Assembly: GCA_949775045.1 (NCBI GenBank)
Contig: OX459103.1
Location: 17,197,807-17,261,806 of the forward strand
Length of the DNA: 64,000 bases
Direction: 5' to 3'
Origin: Metridium senile
Lineage: Eukaryota; Cnidaria; Anthozoa; Actiniaria; Metridiidae
In this document: one piece after another, positions 1-19,239 of the stretch
How the letters are laid out: each line of letters starts with the position of its first letter
Numbering within the stretch: the first letter of the stretch is position 1
The notes under the pieces: generated by a model
The model's database searches: none
What the model was told of the DNA's origin: nothing
The model's input: the letters and a program-made list of their open reading frames with translations, nothing else
Made by a program: the position numbers and the translations under genes

Positions 1-32
1 TATAAACTGAAATTAAAACCTAATATCAAGTT

Positions 33-134
33 CAACCAATCCATATGAGATATCACGTTCGTATGAGCTTAGACGGTTGACATATACTCACATAACAATC
101 TGATATGTTTTCAACGATATTCTATCGTCGTAAC
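33..134 (+). promoter_or_regulatory. Conserved 5' flank of receptor gene A, with CCAAT box
   Basis: A block shared with the flanks of B, C and D lies just before the signal-peptide ATG. A CCAAT at 36-40 is followed by the shared words gagat-atcacg, gagcttagacggttgacatata and caacgatattctatcgtc. The CCAAT lies about 95 bp before the ATG, as it does in C (about 90 bp) and D (about 100 bp). No cap site can be placed from sequence alone. The promoter or 5' UTR role is inferred from conservation and position. Confidence 0.5.
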
Positions 135-8004
<7,870 letters not shown>

Positions 8005-8071
8005 ATAATACGTCTCTTGGTTAAAATTGTTACGTGTCGTACATTTAATAATCATCTTGCGAGATTTTACA

Positions 8072-8146
8072 CACGTTACTATAGATCAAAGTAACGGTAC
8101 GTATCAACATTTACGTAACCGACCTACGGAGTATCGTAGCCTTACT
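8072..8146 (+). pseudogene. Decayed extra ITAM module in the 3' flank of gene A
   Basis: Sixty-eight bases after the stop codon a frame reads HVTIDQSNGTYQHLRNRPTE then YRSL. It parallels the functional end of the tail ([20 protein letters not shown], then YQSL). It keeps the YxxL-x6-YxxL spacing but lies beyond the TAG, with no exon border that I can see. A more decayed counterpart follows gene D at about 40029-40095. It is likely a relic of a tail with repeated modules. Confidence 0.7.
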
Positions 8147-9150
8147 TGCGCGACGGATTTATTGAATTTTCAGTGTTTCAAACTACCCTAAAGCCTTTGC
8201 GAACATATAGCGGTTTCCAATCATAAAAGCCTGCATAAAATGATAAGCGATAATAAGCGATGATCTTTTGAACGTTTTAAATTACACTGTCAACGGCTTT
8301 TGGTAAATTAATGGGACTATCCGCTAGCAAGTGAAAAATGCGGGCGCGCCTGCGTCTGCGAGCGAGTCCCGAAGGGACGAGGGGAGAGTGAAACAGTGGA
8401 ATGATCAGCCAATCACGAATCGAGATGTTTTTGGGGGTGTGTCTCCTCCTGATGCCTTGACCTTGATCTCTTTTGTTGATCTCTTCTCTTAATTCTTCTG
8501 ATAACCAAAATGATTAAATGTCGAGTTGTTATAGTCATATTGTAAGCTCAAATTCTTTTAAATAACACGAACTTCAAGCAGTAGTACTCCAAAAATCGAA
8601 CGAAAATTTTGTGTTTAGTTTAATAATTCTGATATCATGCGAGAAAATATAACTGTGAGTAATAGTTTAAGTCTTCATGAAATGGAGTATAGCACGTGAG
8701 ATGTAAACAAAGATTTTCCCTGCAGCCACGGACGAAATTCAGCTTAATAATAATAATAATAATAATACTTTATTTCTTAAAAAATGCATTTAAAACTCTC
8801 AATGCTTTTTACATGATAAAAATATATATATATAGGAAATGAAAAACAATGAAAAAATTATTAGCTTAACAACTTTACAAGGATACTGATCAAGATCTTT
8901 TTTGCCATGTGACCTTCTCTTCTTCTTTACACATGATTGTAAGGAACTTAGAAGTCACCCACAATCAATCAGTTGTAATCCCGGGTTTAATATATTCAAA
9001 TTTGAAAATCGTTGAATATTCAAATATGCAAATAAGTTAAGTTACGCTTTTATACGTAAACTTTGTTTAGTCATTGTGAAAATGCGTCTTTCCTTGCGTA
9101 AAATACATTGAAATTTCCTATCTAGTTTTAGGATTTCGGTTATTCTCAAT
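8147..9150. other. Intergenic region after gene A
   Basis: No gene recognised. It holds a short GC-rich patch (8337-8395), a TAA trinucleotide run at 8744-8766 followed by an AT-rich tail that resembles the 3' end of a retroelement, and a short TA run at 8822-8835. The poly-A site of gene A should lie in its first part, but I see no clear AATAAA. Confidence 0.5.
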
Positions 9151-9560
9151 TTCCAAAATGTCCCCAGCAATGGCTATGTTCCTTGCAACTTGCTACGAGC
9201 ATCATACCACAGAATTTCAACGGTTTCATTCCCCCTCGACCCTTCGGGGCTCGCGGGGACTTACTATTCTCGGGCGACACTCGTACATTGGCGATGATAT
9301 TTGCGCCCGCATATCTACTGGTCAGTCAATTGACGAAAATATTAAGAAGATCGAATACAAACAACAGTCTGCCGTGCTCCCTTGGACAATGATAAGTAAT
9401 GTTTCAAGTACCGACAATGAGGACTGGACGGGATTTCAAGTCCACGCAATTAGTACAAATTGCAAGGACTTGAAATCCGCCCAGTCCGAATTGGTGGACT
9501 TGGAACGACTTCAAATCCTCATCAATTATTCGGGAGGAATCTTTGAATAAAAATGAACAA
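9150..9560. repeat. Unclassified repeat with internal hairpin
   Basis: Contains an inverted pair (GGACTGGACGGGATTTCAAG and CTTGAAATCCGCCCAGTCC, about 9421-9490) separated by 25 bases. The 130-codon frame across it shows no protein family, codon structure or neighbours to support it. I treat the stretch as a repeat, not a gene. Confidence 0.45.
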
Positions 9561-9799
9561 TTTTATATGGTAAAAAAGAACTTTAAAAGCGGTCAAAGAG
9601 AGATTTGAATGTAGCAAATAAAAGTCATCCTAAAATATATCAATAATCTGTTTATAATTTAATGTTCATTGTCAATGAATTCCCACAGGGAAATATTAAA
9701 AAAATGCTTTTCAAATCTATTCAGAGGGATGCTAACGAACTTGAATTCTAATGACTTGATGAGATTAAATTAAAAGTGTTTTTGTTTCCAACTTTGCAT

Positions 9800-9875
9800 C
9801 GAATGACTCAGTGGTATAATGGTTTAAAACTGGGATACAGCAATGCAGAAGCTCTCGGTTCGAATCTTGGCATTA
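9800..9875 (+). repeat. tRNA-like Pol III promoter remnant, possible SINE head
   Basis: Reads like the two internal boxes of a tRNA gene: GTGGTATAATGGTTT (A-box-like) and, about 40 bases later, GGTTCGAATCT (B-box). The acceptor stem does not pair well. A tRNA-derived SINE head or tRNA pseudogene is more likely than a working tRNA. Confidence 0.4.
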
Positions 9876-10194
9876 TTATTCAAAGCCTTTTTTTCGACAA
9901 AAATCGCCAAGTAAAATTGTTTCTAAGTCTGATGATGTTTACTAGTATAGGTAATATCTGTGCAAGGAATTATTCGTAGTAATTGAAACAAAATTCCAGT
10001 TACTGGAAAAAATTGTTCCAGTAACTGGAAATTTGTTTCAGTTACTGCTAGGAGGACTAGACCAGGTATCCAGTGTCCTCAAGGGATTACAATCAGACCA
10101 TTTCATTGGATGAATACCTCGTGAATAATTGATGAGTATTTGAATGACATTGAATGTACATGTATATATTTAGTGTTCAGCTTTTAGATATATG

Positions 10195-10395
10195 ACTAAG
10201 AATAGAATAGAATAAAGAAGAAATTAGTACTAAAACAAGTTATTTTTTTGTTTATATACTATATATTATTTGTTTTCAGCGCTGAGCAGATTTAAATTTT
10301 TAACTGTATAATGAGTGAACACGTAATAAAAATAATTAAATCTATGTTCACAATTAATGCTAGTGTCGAGTATTTATCGCAAACTTATGTGGTGT
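10195..10395. repeat. Dispersed direct repeat, copy 1
   Basis: Matches 12050-12255 over long stretches (AATAAAGAAGAAATTAGTAC, then TTTTCAGCGCTGAGCAGATT, then AACTGTATAATGAG). The 1.85-kb offset shows that the region upstream of gene B contains a segmental duplication, since filled with elements. Confidence 0.7.
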
Positions 10396-10539
10396 CACGT
10401 GACACTTGTTGTTAACGTCTTTTGGTGGACAATGTAAATAGCATTGACTGTATATATTTAATGTTCAGCTTATAGATATATCTTAAACAACATTTCAAGT
10501 ACCTCAAGTATTCACAATTTAGATCGATTAAAATACATA

Positions 10540-10665
10540 ATTCGTCTTCGTTTTAGAATGAGCTTCAGCGTTGAACAACATTGATGAAATATAAAAATAG
10601 CTAAATACACGTTTGAAATTTAGCCAATGAGATATCACGAGGCTAGACAGCCGACATATATCAAT
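10540..10665 (+). promoter_or_regulatory. Orphan receptor-type 5' flank
   Basis: Repeats the receptor 5' flank: CGTTTTAGAATGAGCTTCAG, then GCGTTGAACAACA, then TTTAGCCAATGAGATATCAC (CCAAT at 10624-10628) and GCCGACATATAT. No signal-peptide exon follows before the next promoter copy at 13.5 kb. It is either a relic of a lost paralog or part of a duplicated B promoter. Confidence 0.6.
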
Positions 10666-10739
10666 TTTTGTTATTTGTAATTGCTATTTTTCCATTATGG
10701 TTTCTTAATAATGGTAATTGGACTGAGTGGAGTCCAATT

Positions 10740-11040
10740 GGGTCTGTTACCAAGCTCATCACTTGTGATCTTTTACAGTAAATGTATGGAGTCGCGAGAT
10801 ATTCTTTCGCTGTGCCTCAAATATACAATAATTAAAATTTTTTTTACGTAGATAGTTGTGTATAATTGTTTTCTAGTCTGTGACCGAGTTTTAGCTCAAT
10901 TAGAGCGATTTTGACGAAAATACCCCAGAAAGACAAAGAAGAAGTCTTTATTATTGTATATTTGAGGCACAGCGAAAGAATATCTCGCGACTCCATACAT
11001 TTACTGTAAAAGATCACAAGTGATGAACTTGGGCTCCCTG
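10740..11040. repeat. Inverted repeat, about 90-bp arms
   Basis: A left arm (about 10755-10830) and a right arm (about 10950-11030) are reverse complements, for example TCGCGAGATATTCTTTCGCT with AGCGAAAGAATATCTCGCGA. The surrounding GGACTGAGTGGAGTCCAATT motif resembles a foldback family I associate with anthozoan genomes. That link is from memory. Confidence 0.7.
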
Positions 11041-11948
11041 TGTTATCATACGAGTGATTACAGAATCGGACGACCGTGTTAATCACGAGTATGATTACAG
11101 ACAGAATTGGACGACACGAAGTTCAATTACCAATTAATCATAAAAACTATTACAATTTCAGAGAAACATTTTTGTGGAAAATTGAAAAAAAATCCTCCAT
11201 TTTTGAGAATAATATACTGCTGCTATAGTGATTTGTATCAATTCAGCGATTGGTGGATTAATCTGAAAGCAGTAAAATCATTGGCTCATAAAACTGTCCG
11301 ATTACAAGTGTTCGATTACAGCCAAGTGTCCAATTACAAACACAAAAGATTGATTAGTGGTCTGTCAACCAATCAGGTTTGATAAAATAATTGTACTATA
11401 TATAGTTATGATTAGTCTGTGACCGAGTTTTAGCTCACTTAGAGCGATTTTGACGAAAATACCCCAGAAAGACAAAGAAGAAGTCTTTATTAGTATATTT
11501 GAGGCACAGCGAAAGAATATCTCGCGACTCCATACATTTACTGTAAAAGATCACAAGTGATGAACTTGGGCTCCCTGTGTTATCATACGAGTGATTACAG
11601 AATCGGACGACCGTGTTAATCACGAGTATGATTACAGACAGAATTGGACGACACGAAGTTCAATTACCAATTAATCATAAAAACTATTACAATTTCAGAG
11701 AAACATTTTTGTGGAAAATTGAAAAAAAATCCTCCATTTTTGAGAATAATATACTGCTGCTATAGTGATTTGTATCAATTCAGCGATTGGTGGATTAATC
11801 TGAAAGCAGTAAAATCATTGGCTCATAAAACTGTCCGATTACAAGTGTTCGATTACAGCCAAGTGTCCAATTACAAACACAAAAGATTGATTAGTGGTCT
11901 GTCAACCAATCAGGTTTGATAAAATAATTGTACTATATATAGTTATGA
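10875..11948. repeat. Recent tandem duplication, 2 x 537 bp
   Basis: Copy 1 (about 10875-11411) and copy 2 (about 11412-11948) are almost identical, with a few substitutions and one short length difference (TATTATTGTATATT against TATTAGTATATT). Both contain the same 91-codon frame. That frame has no recognisable family and is duplicated simply because the DNA is. Confidence 0.9.
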
Positions 11949-12049
11949 TTAATGACAATTATCCGATATGCTTTCCTATTTCATTGTGTGAAGCTAGCGG
12001 TGATTGCTTTTTTTGCAGTAAAATATTCTATTAACTTTAAGGCAATATA

Positions 12050-12255
12050 AAAGAATAGACTAGAATAAAGAAGAAATTAGTACTAAAACAAGTGACACGT
12101 GATTTTTTGTTAATTTGCTTTCAGCGCTGAGCAGATTTCAATTTTTTCAACTGTATAATGAGCAACAGTGAACATGGAATAAGAATTATGAAATATATGT
12201 TAAAAATTAATGCTAGTATCAACTGGTCTAGAGCAAACTTATGTGGTGCCACGGG
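12050..12255. repeat. Dispersed direct repeat, copy 2
   Basis: Partner of 10195-10395. It shares the AATAAAGAAGAAATTAGTAC and CAGCGCTGAGCAGATT words and has an insertion (GACACGTGATTTTTTG) after the first shared block. Confidence 0.7.
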
Positions 12256-12464
12256 GTGTTTAGTGTGGATTTAGCATACTTGGTTCTTAATTAATTAGGT
12301 TCTTAATTTTTGTTCAAAACAATAATGTACATTCATTGGTGTGGCTATCTTGACTTACAGAGTTAAAGGTCGTAATCCCTCCCTGATACATGTGCCTCAA
12401 AATAATACTAAGAGTAGTGACTTAAGTTATAAACATAGAATTAACTGTAACATAACAGGATAAC

Positions 12465-13356
12465 TGTAACGGGTCACGCAATGTGTACGTATGTGAGATA
12501 TCTGTCAGAGAGTTGCCGTGCCTAGATACTTATCTTACTTACGTACACCATTGCGTTATCAATAGTTACGTAAAATAGGAATTTAACTCACGTAAGATTT
12601 ACGTAAATGATTCCGCAATAAATCATGTAATCAGTTCTAGAAATAGCTAAATACTAGTATAAATATAGGTCTAATATTCTTGTAAATCAGTTCGCTCTGA
12701 GATCACTCTGAGTTAGTCCAATATTAAAAGTCTTTCAGTTGAGTTTGTGCTCTTCATATTAATAGTTGCGGTTACACTGGATCCTAACCCACAGGTCCCC
12801 AAGGGGAAATGACTTGAGTTGGGTTTCGATCAGGCTTGATTGACCGCGGGCTTGCGGTCACACGCTGATAATAAGGTAAGCATCGAGTATCGTATATCAA
12901 AGTATCGAATTTAGAAGAATTTGTTTAAGAAATATATATGTAATTCTTAAGTGCTTATGTAGAAGTGTTTGCGTATGTTGTGAGTGGTGTAAGTCCCGGT
13001 TTAGTTCGTTTAGCGAAGCGCGGTAACATGCCATTATCGATGCAAAAGAACGATCAAGAACGATAAAGGTCATATCACAGCATGTGGTTTCCTGTGTTTG
13101 GAAACTATCTGGCTTTTGATTGGTAGGAACGCTCTGGGTTTCTGATAGACCCTACTACTTGATTCAGGAACTGTCATGGGTTATTCTTTTGTTCTTTTTG
13201 ATGTATCCATGGAGATACCCGATGGGTAATTTCACCTCGGGATTAGCGGTTACACATAGAATACCCGTTCCCCGTGGTTTCGAGCGATTTACCCACGGGT
13301 AAAATGCCTAGTGTAACCGCAACTATTGTTCGAACCCGAAATATCGTTCCGTTACA
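12465..13356. mobile_element. Possible solo LTR interrupted by a MITE
   Basis: Starts TGTAACGGGTCACG and ends ATATCGTTCCGTTACA, the TG...CA ends expected of an LTR. A promoter-like ATAAATATAGG and then TCGCTCTGAGATCACTCTGA and CAATATTAAAAGTCTTTCAG (poly-A-like) lie inside. The interior is split by the element at 12761-13327. No coding region, and no clear target duplication (TAAC on the left, TAAG on the right). The LTR call is inference from overall layout. Confidence 0.4.
12761..13327. mobile_element. MITE with AATAGTTGCGGTTACACT ends
   Basis: Terminal inverted repeats AATAGTTGCGGTTACACT and AGTGTAACCGCAACTATT bound 567 bp. Removing it rejoins two halves of the putative LTR around it. A TA duplication is possible at the ends. 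No coding capacity. Confidence 0.7.
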
Positions 13357-13496
13357 TAAGAACTTATTTAGATTTTAGTGGTTCTTATGTGAATGTGAAG
13401 GGTACTTAACTGGGAAATTTTAGCTTAACAGGTTCATAAATGGTGGGTTTTTATACGCGGGTTTTTACTGTATAAAAAAATGAATACTGTCACGTT

Positions 13497-13820
13497 TAAA
13501 ATTCAGCCAATGAGATTTCACGATCTTATAAGGTTAGACGACCTACATATATACCTATATACCTACCGACCTACATACAGTGTCTAACTCGAAAACTAAG
13601 TGTTAATTTAGACACTGACATTCCAAAAATTTACTAATAACAAAAATATGAGAAAAGAAAAATGTAATTAAACAATTAATTTGTAATTAGAACATAAGTA
13701 TTTAAAAATGTAAAAGAATGTAAATAAAAAGTATTGTATTGTATTGTATTGTATTGTATTGTATATGTAGACACAACATATCAATTCTGAATGATTTCAA
13801 CGACGTTCTGTTATCGTAAC
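13497..13820 (+). promoter_or_regulatory. Conserved 5' flank of gene B, split by an insertion
   Basis: TTCAGCCAATGAGATTTCACGA (CCAAT at 13507-13511) matches the other receptor flanks, but the ATG is 310 bp away rather than about 95. The extra DNA (about 13560-13780) ends in an A-rich tail and a (GTATT)n run at 13734-13762, which looks like a retroelement 3' end. Confidence 0.55.
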
Positions 13821-16800
13821 ATGTCGGTTTTCTGTTCGTGTTGTTTGCTGTGGATAACATTGTTCTTTCAGGATGCAGGTAAGCAAAGTATTCACAGGAA
13901 TCTAAGTATAGAGCTTGTCGATTCAGTTTACTTTGTCCTGGCATAAAACCAAGAAATTACTCCATCCTAATGTACATGTATATTGAATTTACGCTGTCGT
14001 TGAAAAAGCCTAAAGTCTTTTCTTACCGACTAAAACTGAGATACTTAATTAATACTTTCCGATTTCTGTACATGTGTTATAAATAGAGTTATAATATAAA
14101 TATATTCAGTTATAAAACCTTTGATATGTGCTTGAACACTAACAGATGAACCAAGGATTTTGTAGTTGGTCAAATTGAATAATTTTAGTTCTTCTTTTAG
14201 AGTTAATTTTCATTACAAACTGGCTTTAGAACACACTGGATGCCGTAAATATATAACTATACCCTCGCTACATATCAGTTATTAATTAGTACCGAGAACG
14301 TTTAATAACTCTTCATTGAGTGAAACAATGCTTCGATAGCCATATGCATATCTAAGTTGTCATGGACACTACTGTTTGTTCTATTTGTACATGCATCGGA
14401 AGATATGATTGACCTTTGAGTTGCAATAATTAATACAAATGACGATTTGCATATTCAGAAATATTGTGTGTGTATGTGTTTTTTGTTGTTGTTGTGGATG
14501 TTGTTGTGGTTGTTGTTGCTATAATGATTTATTTGCAGTTCTTTTGGTTTAATTCAATAGCTTTTGAAAGACCTGCTTGGTTTACCCAAGTTCCTCCCAA
14601 TACATTGTATGTAATGCAGGGACAAACCGCCAGGCTTAAGTGGGTTTACTTTGTTTATAGCAGAGAACATTATTTTGTTAAACTTTCACCAAAATGGTTT
14701 TATGCTAACAACAATGTAACATACACTGTTGGTCTTGATAATGGATATGATGGATGGAAATTTCACATTGATAGCAACACTTGTCCACCACGGCTGTTTA
14801 AACCTACAGTACGAGTGAGTCGTGAGAATCAAGCTACGTTAGTTATCAAGAATGTGTCCATGGCTGATAGTGGGATCTACGGATGTAAATTGGCGGTAAT
14901 GGTAACTTTTTACGATCAAACCCATACAACAGAACTTATCGTAACAGGTTGGTGGAATAATTCATTTATATAGAAATGACTTACATATTTATATTGATTG
15001 ATTAACTTAGTTGACTGTTATAACGGTTTTATTTGGTTATTCTTTTGTTTAACGATTGATTGGTTGTTTAGTTGTTAAAGGGTTGATTGATTAATTGATT
15101 GTTTTATTGAATGGAGTGAATGCTCAATCTCGAGGGTTGAACAAGTGTAAAATGTCGAGGGTGGAGTGTAAAATATCGAGGGTAAAAAGTTGAGGGTAAT
15201 AATGTTTTATTTTTTATTTTTACGATTTTGATCATGCTAGTGAACATAGATGTGAGTATAAACTAGTGGATTGTATTTTGTGTAACTACTATGTCACAAA
15301 CAAACACAACGTTCCCAAGGACACACTTTTATATAAAGCAAAGTCACAGATTGGAATAACTTTATCACAAATATATTCTCCAATAATTTCTGGAATGTTT
15401 GAATTCTTTCCAATTTAAGAAATACAAGTTTACCATTCTCATACCCAGAGAGCAATTCGTTCGTTCATCTCTCCCTTCATTAGCTTATGATGTAGAAGGA
15501 CTCAATTAGTTTTAATTTTTGAAATAAATGATTATAAAAAATAATATCAATTTATTTTGTAGTGGATATTGTGAACTTTTATACTTTTGCTCTTGTTTAA
15601 TATAATCTGTTCTTTTATTCCAGCTAGATAGAAAGGTGATTATTGTATTCCAAACTATAATTATAACAACTTGGATGAATATGTTCAGCTGATTACTTTT
15701 GTTGGTTCATATATTGTAAATGTGTATACTAGTAGTTTCCTTTTTTGGTACAAATCTTTATATATATACTGTTTTTTTATATATACTGATCAATAGACTG
15801 CAAGCAGTATATCCATGAAATACAAATTACTAAATACTAATATAAATAAATACTTCCGGAAGTTCCATAAAATGTTCAAATATTTCACAGTCAAAATATT
15901 TTTTTAGGTAAGCAGAGTGAATGTACATGAAATGGAGCTCTGCATCATTCAAATAAAATAATAGGAGGAAATAAAGGAATACAGTAAAAGTCTATCATAT
16001 GTCTCATTTCATCACATTCGATCACGCAGATCTTTTTAATTAGCAGTAAAGTTGAAATATTTTCTGTGTCGAAAAAGGAACCATTAATTGTATGCACTTG
16101 ATAAATTATATCAAAAAGGGTAAAATATTGCATCATGTTCCATAACAACTTCTTTTTACAATACAGTTTCACTGTTGGGTTTTAATTTAAATTGGACATT
16201 TGAAATCCTCATTGCACTCTAGCTTGATACAACCACAATAGAATAGAACGTGATGTATTGTATACAATATGAGTGGCCGATCTGTATGCGATATACAGAT
16301 CGGACACGAATATTGTATAGTACTTATGAAACTCCAACATTAGTTCTTTAATATTTTACTAAAATTGTCAAGATAAAAATAAATCTGGCCGAGAAAATTC
16401 AAGTTAAAACTTATGCAAATCATCTGTATCGGATATACAACCTCCGTCACGGACGTGAATTCTTTTGTCAATTGCTCATTAATTATTCATGAATTTTATA
16501 AAATATTTTGTATAATTTTAGTAGTACCAAACCAATGGTAAGGTAAGGAGTTCACATTTCAAATAACAATACCACAGGTGTTTCTTTTCTACTCTTTCGG
16601 CTAAACTACCTACTGATCACGGTCTAAGTCTGTAAAATTCGAAACTAGAAATTTTGATTATAATAATAATCATAATAATATCAATAAAGCACTTTATTTC
16701 AATAGGGTAACTAGAATTATTAGTATATATTAGTAATTTTCATTTACGCTCTAAATGATAATAATTAAATACCATACATAGAAAACAATTAAAAATATAT

Positions 16801-18793
16801 ATATTAATCAGTGAAAACATCTACCCATAAAATAAAGGACTGCATGGCTGGCATAGTCTGAACCGAACTCAGACTGCTAGCTAGAACAGCAAAAAGCTAC
16901 TATGAACGTAAATAAAAGTGATGAAAACACTATACCTGTGATAATCTGTATATAACTAAGATCAACTGCCCCTAGCTATTGATCACCTCTTCATAAGAGC
17001 CAGATAAAGGGCACGAGTAACCTGGATCCCTGGATCCCTGGATCCAAGGTTCTAGTTAATATCAATGACCATTTGCATATGCAGATATATTCTGTGTGTT
17101 TTTTTCTTCTTCTTTTGCTATTTTGCTTTAGCTGTTGTTGTTTTTTTTTTATATGCAGCCGCTCGGTTTACCCAAGTTCCTCCCAGTACACTGTACGTAG
17201 TAAAGGGACAAACAGCCAGGCTTGTGTGGTCATACTATGTTGATAACAGAGAAAACGAGTTTGCTAAACTTTCACCACGTTGGTTTTTCAAAGAAATCTC
17301 CGATAACAAAACTATTGGTTATGACAATGGACATATTGGATGGAAATTTCAAATTTCTAACAACACTTGTCCGCCTCGGTTGATTAGTCCAACCATTCGA
17401 GTGAGTCGAGAGAATCAATCTACGTTAGTTATCAAGGATGTTATAATGGAAGATAGTGGGATCTATGGATGTACTTTGGCGCTAATTAAGCATTTGACGT
17501 ATACAACCAATACAACGGAACTAGTCGTTACAGGTTGGTAGTACAATTCATTTATATAGGCATGACTGAATTATTTATACTGATTGACTAACTGAATTAT
17601 TTATGGATTGACCGTTTCATTTGCCATTATTTTGTGATTCAATAATTGATTGGTTGTTTGGTACATGCATATACTTCTATCTCCTCGTTATTTAGAAACA
17701 ACTTACAATTTTTAAAATGTTTGAATTTTTTTATGATTCATTCATTGATTGATTTACTGACGGACTGATTGACTGACTGACTGACTCATGACTGACTGAT
17801 TGATTGATTGATTGATTGCTTGATTGCTTGATTGCTTGATTGCTTGATTGCTTGATTACTTGATTCATGATTAATTGCTTGATTGAATGATTGATTGATT
17901 GATTGATTGATTGAATGAATGATTGAATGATTGAATAATAGAATGACTGAATGAAATATTGAATGATATGATTGAATGATTGAATGATTGAATGATTGAA
18001 TTATTGAATTATTGATTTAATGAATGAATGAATGAATGAATGAATGATTGATTGATTGATTGATTGATTTAATGAATGAATGAATGATTGAATGAATGAT
18101 TGATTGATTGACTTATCACAACGTTTCCCCTTTTTTATTCTTTGTTGTCACATAATAGAAACCCCAAAGTTTACAATCAAACCAAATATGATAACAACCA
18201 TCATTGAACACTTGGACCTGGATGTATCCTGTACAGCGGTTGGTCCTCCATCACCTATAGTCACGTGGTTAAACCCTGGTACCATGGAAACCATAGAACA
18301 CGGAAAAGGTAGTGCTTTACTACGTATGTCAAATGTTAACAGAAGTCAGAATGGGACTAAATACGAGTGTCAAGCTTTTAATAACCCTAATGAACGTCCA
18401 GTTAGTGCAAGGACCACAGTAATCGTATATTGTAAGTATATGGGATCTGATTTGGAGGAGGGAGGGAGGGGTCAAATTGTATCTTGCCTTTTTGTTTAAA
18501 TTTAGATCTCCCAGAATTCACCAGAGCACCACATAATACAACAGTCAACCAAGGCCATGACATCATCCTTCATTGCCAAGCAACGGCCAACCCACCAATT
18601 AGTAGCATTTCCTGGCAAAGAGAAAACAATGTAGCAATTAAACCTGGATTTAATCAGTTAAGAAATGGTACACTGATCGTACCTAATGCTGACAGGTCAG
18701 ATGTTGGAAAGTACATTTGTATAGCAAGGAATGCCTTTAACTCAAACGTGTACACTGCAACCAGCCATGCTTATGTTAACGTTAATGTGAAAT
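13821..18793 (+). CDS. Receptor gene B: signal peptide, two V-like exons, two I-set exons, no FN3/TM/tail
   Basis: Exons: 13821-13878 (signal peptide [16 protein letters not shown]), 14561-14947 (V1), 17159-17533 (V2), 18159-18431 (I-set 1), 18506-18793 (I-set 2). All cassettes are phase 1-1 and multiples of three, so any subset splices in frame. V2 has no signal exon of its own. V1 and V2 could be consecutive domains, alternatives, or the remains of two genes. No FN3, membrane or tail exon lies before gene C's signal exon at 21433; the interval is filled by satellite. B may be a broken gene, encode a secreted product through an unseen 3' exon, or read through into gene C. No stop or frameshift is visible inside its exons. 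V domains show the Trp-for-Cys change and the extra pre-D Cys (NTCPPRL). Confidence 0.7.
16256..16508. mobile_element. Nonautonomous element with hairpin (copy 2)
   Basis: Second copy of the element at 2463-2765. It begins GTATACAATATGAGTGGCCG and ends near AATTATTCATGAATTTTATA. The hairpin is shortened to one ATCTGTAT...ATACAGAT pairing. Located between the two V exons of gene B. Confidence 0.6.
17750..18112. repeat. (TTGA)n/(GAAT)n microsatellite, gene B
   Basis: About 360 bp of GATT/TTGA, then GAAT tetranucleotides directly before the I-set 1 exon. The same intron in A, C and D carries shorter versions. Confidence 0.9.
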
Positions 18794-19239
18794 GTAAGTA
18801 TTCCCTATCTTATGTAAAACCTCTTGGCAATGCCAAAGAGTGGTTTACATCGCTTTTATATATACATATTAATATAGCATAATATAGCATATATCGCGCT
18901 CTGATTGACTGAGAACCTATGGTCTATTGTCCCATTGGCTGCACCCTTGCGCACTCTGTATTACTCGTGCGTTTCTATTTTTCCAAATTTTCTTTCTTCT
19001 GACCACCATGCCACTCATATGTTTTTTAATCGTTCTTTATGTTTTTCCCCCCTTGATGCCATGTGCTCACGACTTTGTGTAGTCTACTTGGTATGTAATC
19101 ACACATGGCATTTAACACAAGTTATTGTTGTATTCTGTGCAATATCGTTATCAATGCCAAATGATAACACTGACTAATATCTAACCTCAACATCCGATTG
19201 CTCAGTTTTATACAATTTTACTAAAGATCGTAAAACGCA

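Noticed and set aside
9158..9550. 130-codon frame as a gene
   Set aside because: Spans a hairpin repeat. Its residue pattern shows no domain and no exon partner.
9800..9875. Functional tRNA gene
   Set aside because: The A- and B-box words are present but the acceptor stem does not pair, and the surroundings are repeats.
11107..11919. Two identical 91-codon frames as a duplicated gene pair
   Set aside because: They lie inside a recent non-coding tandem duplication associated with inverted repeats. No family recognised.
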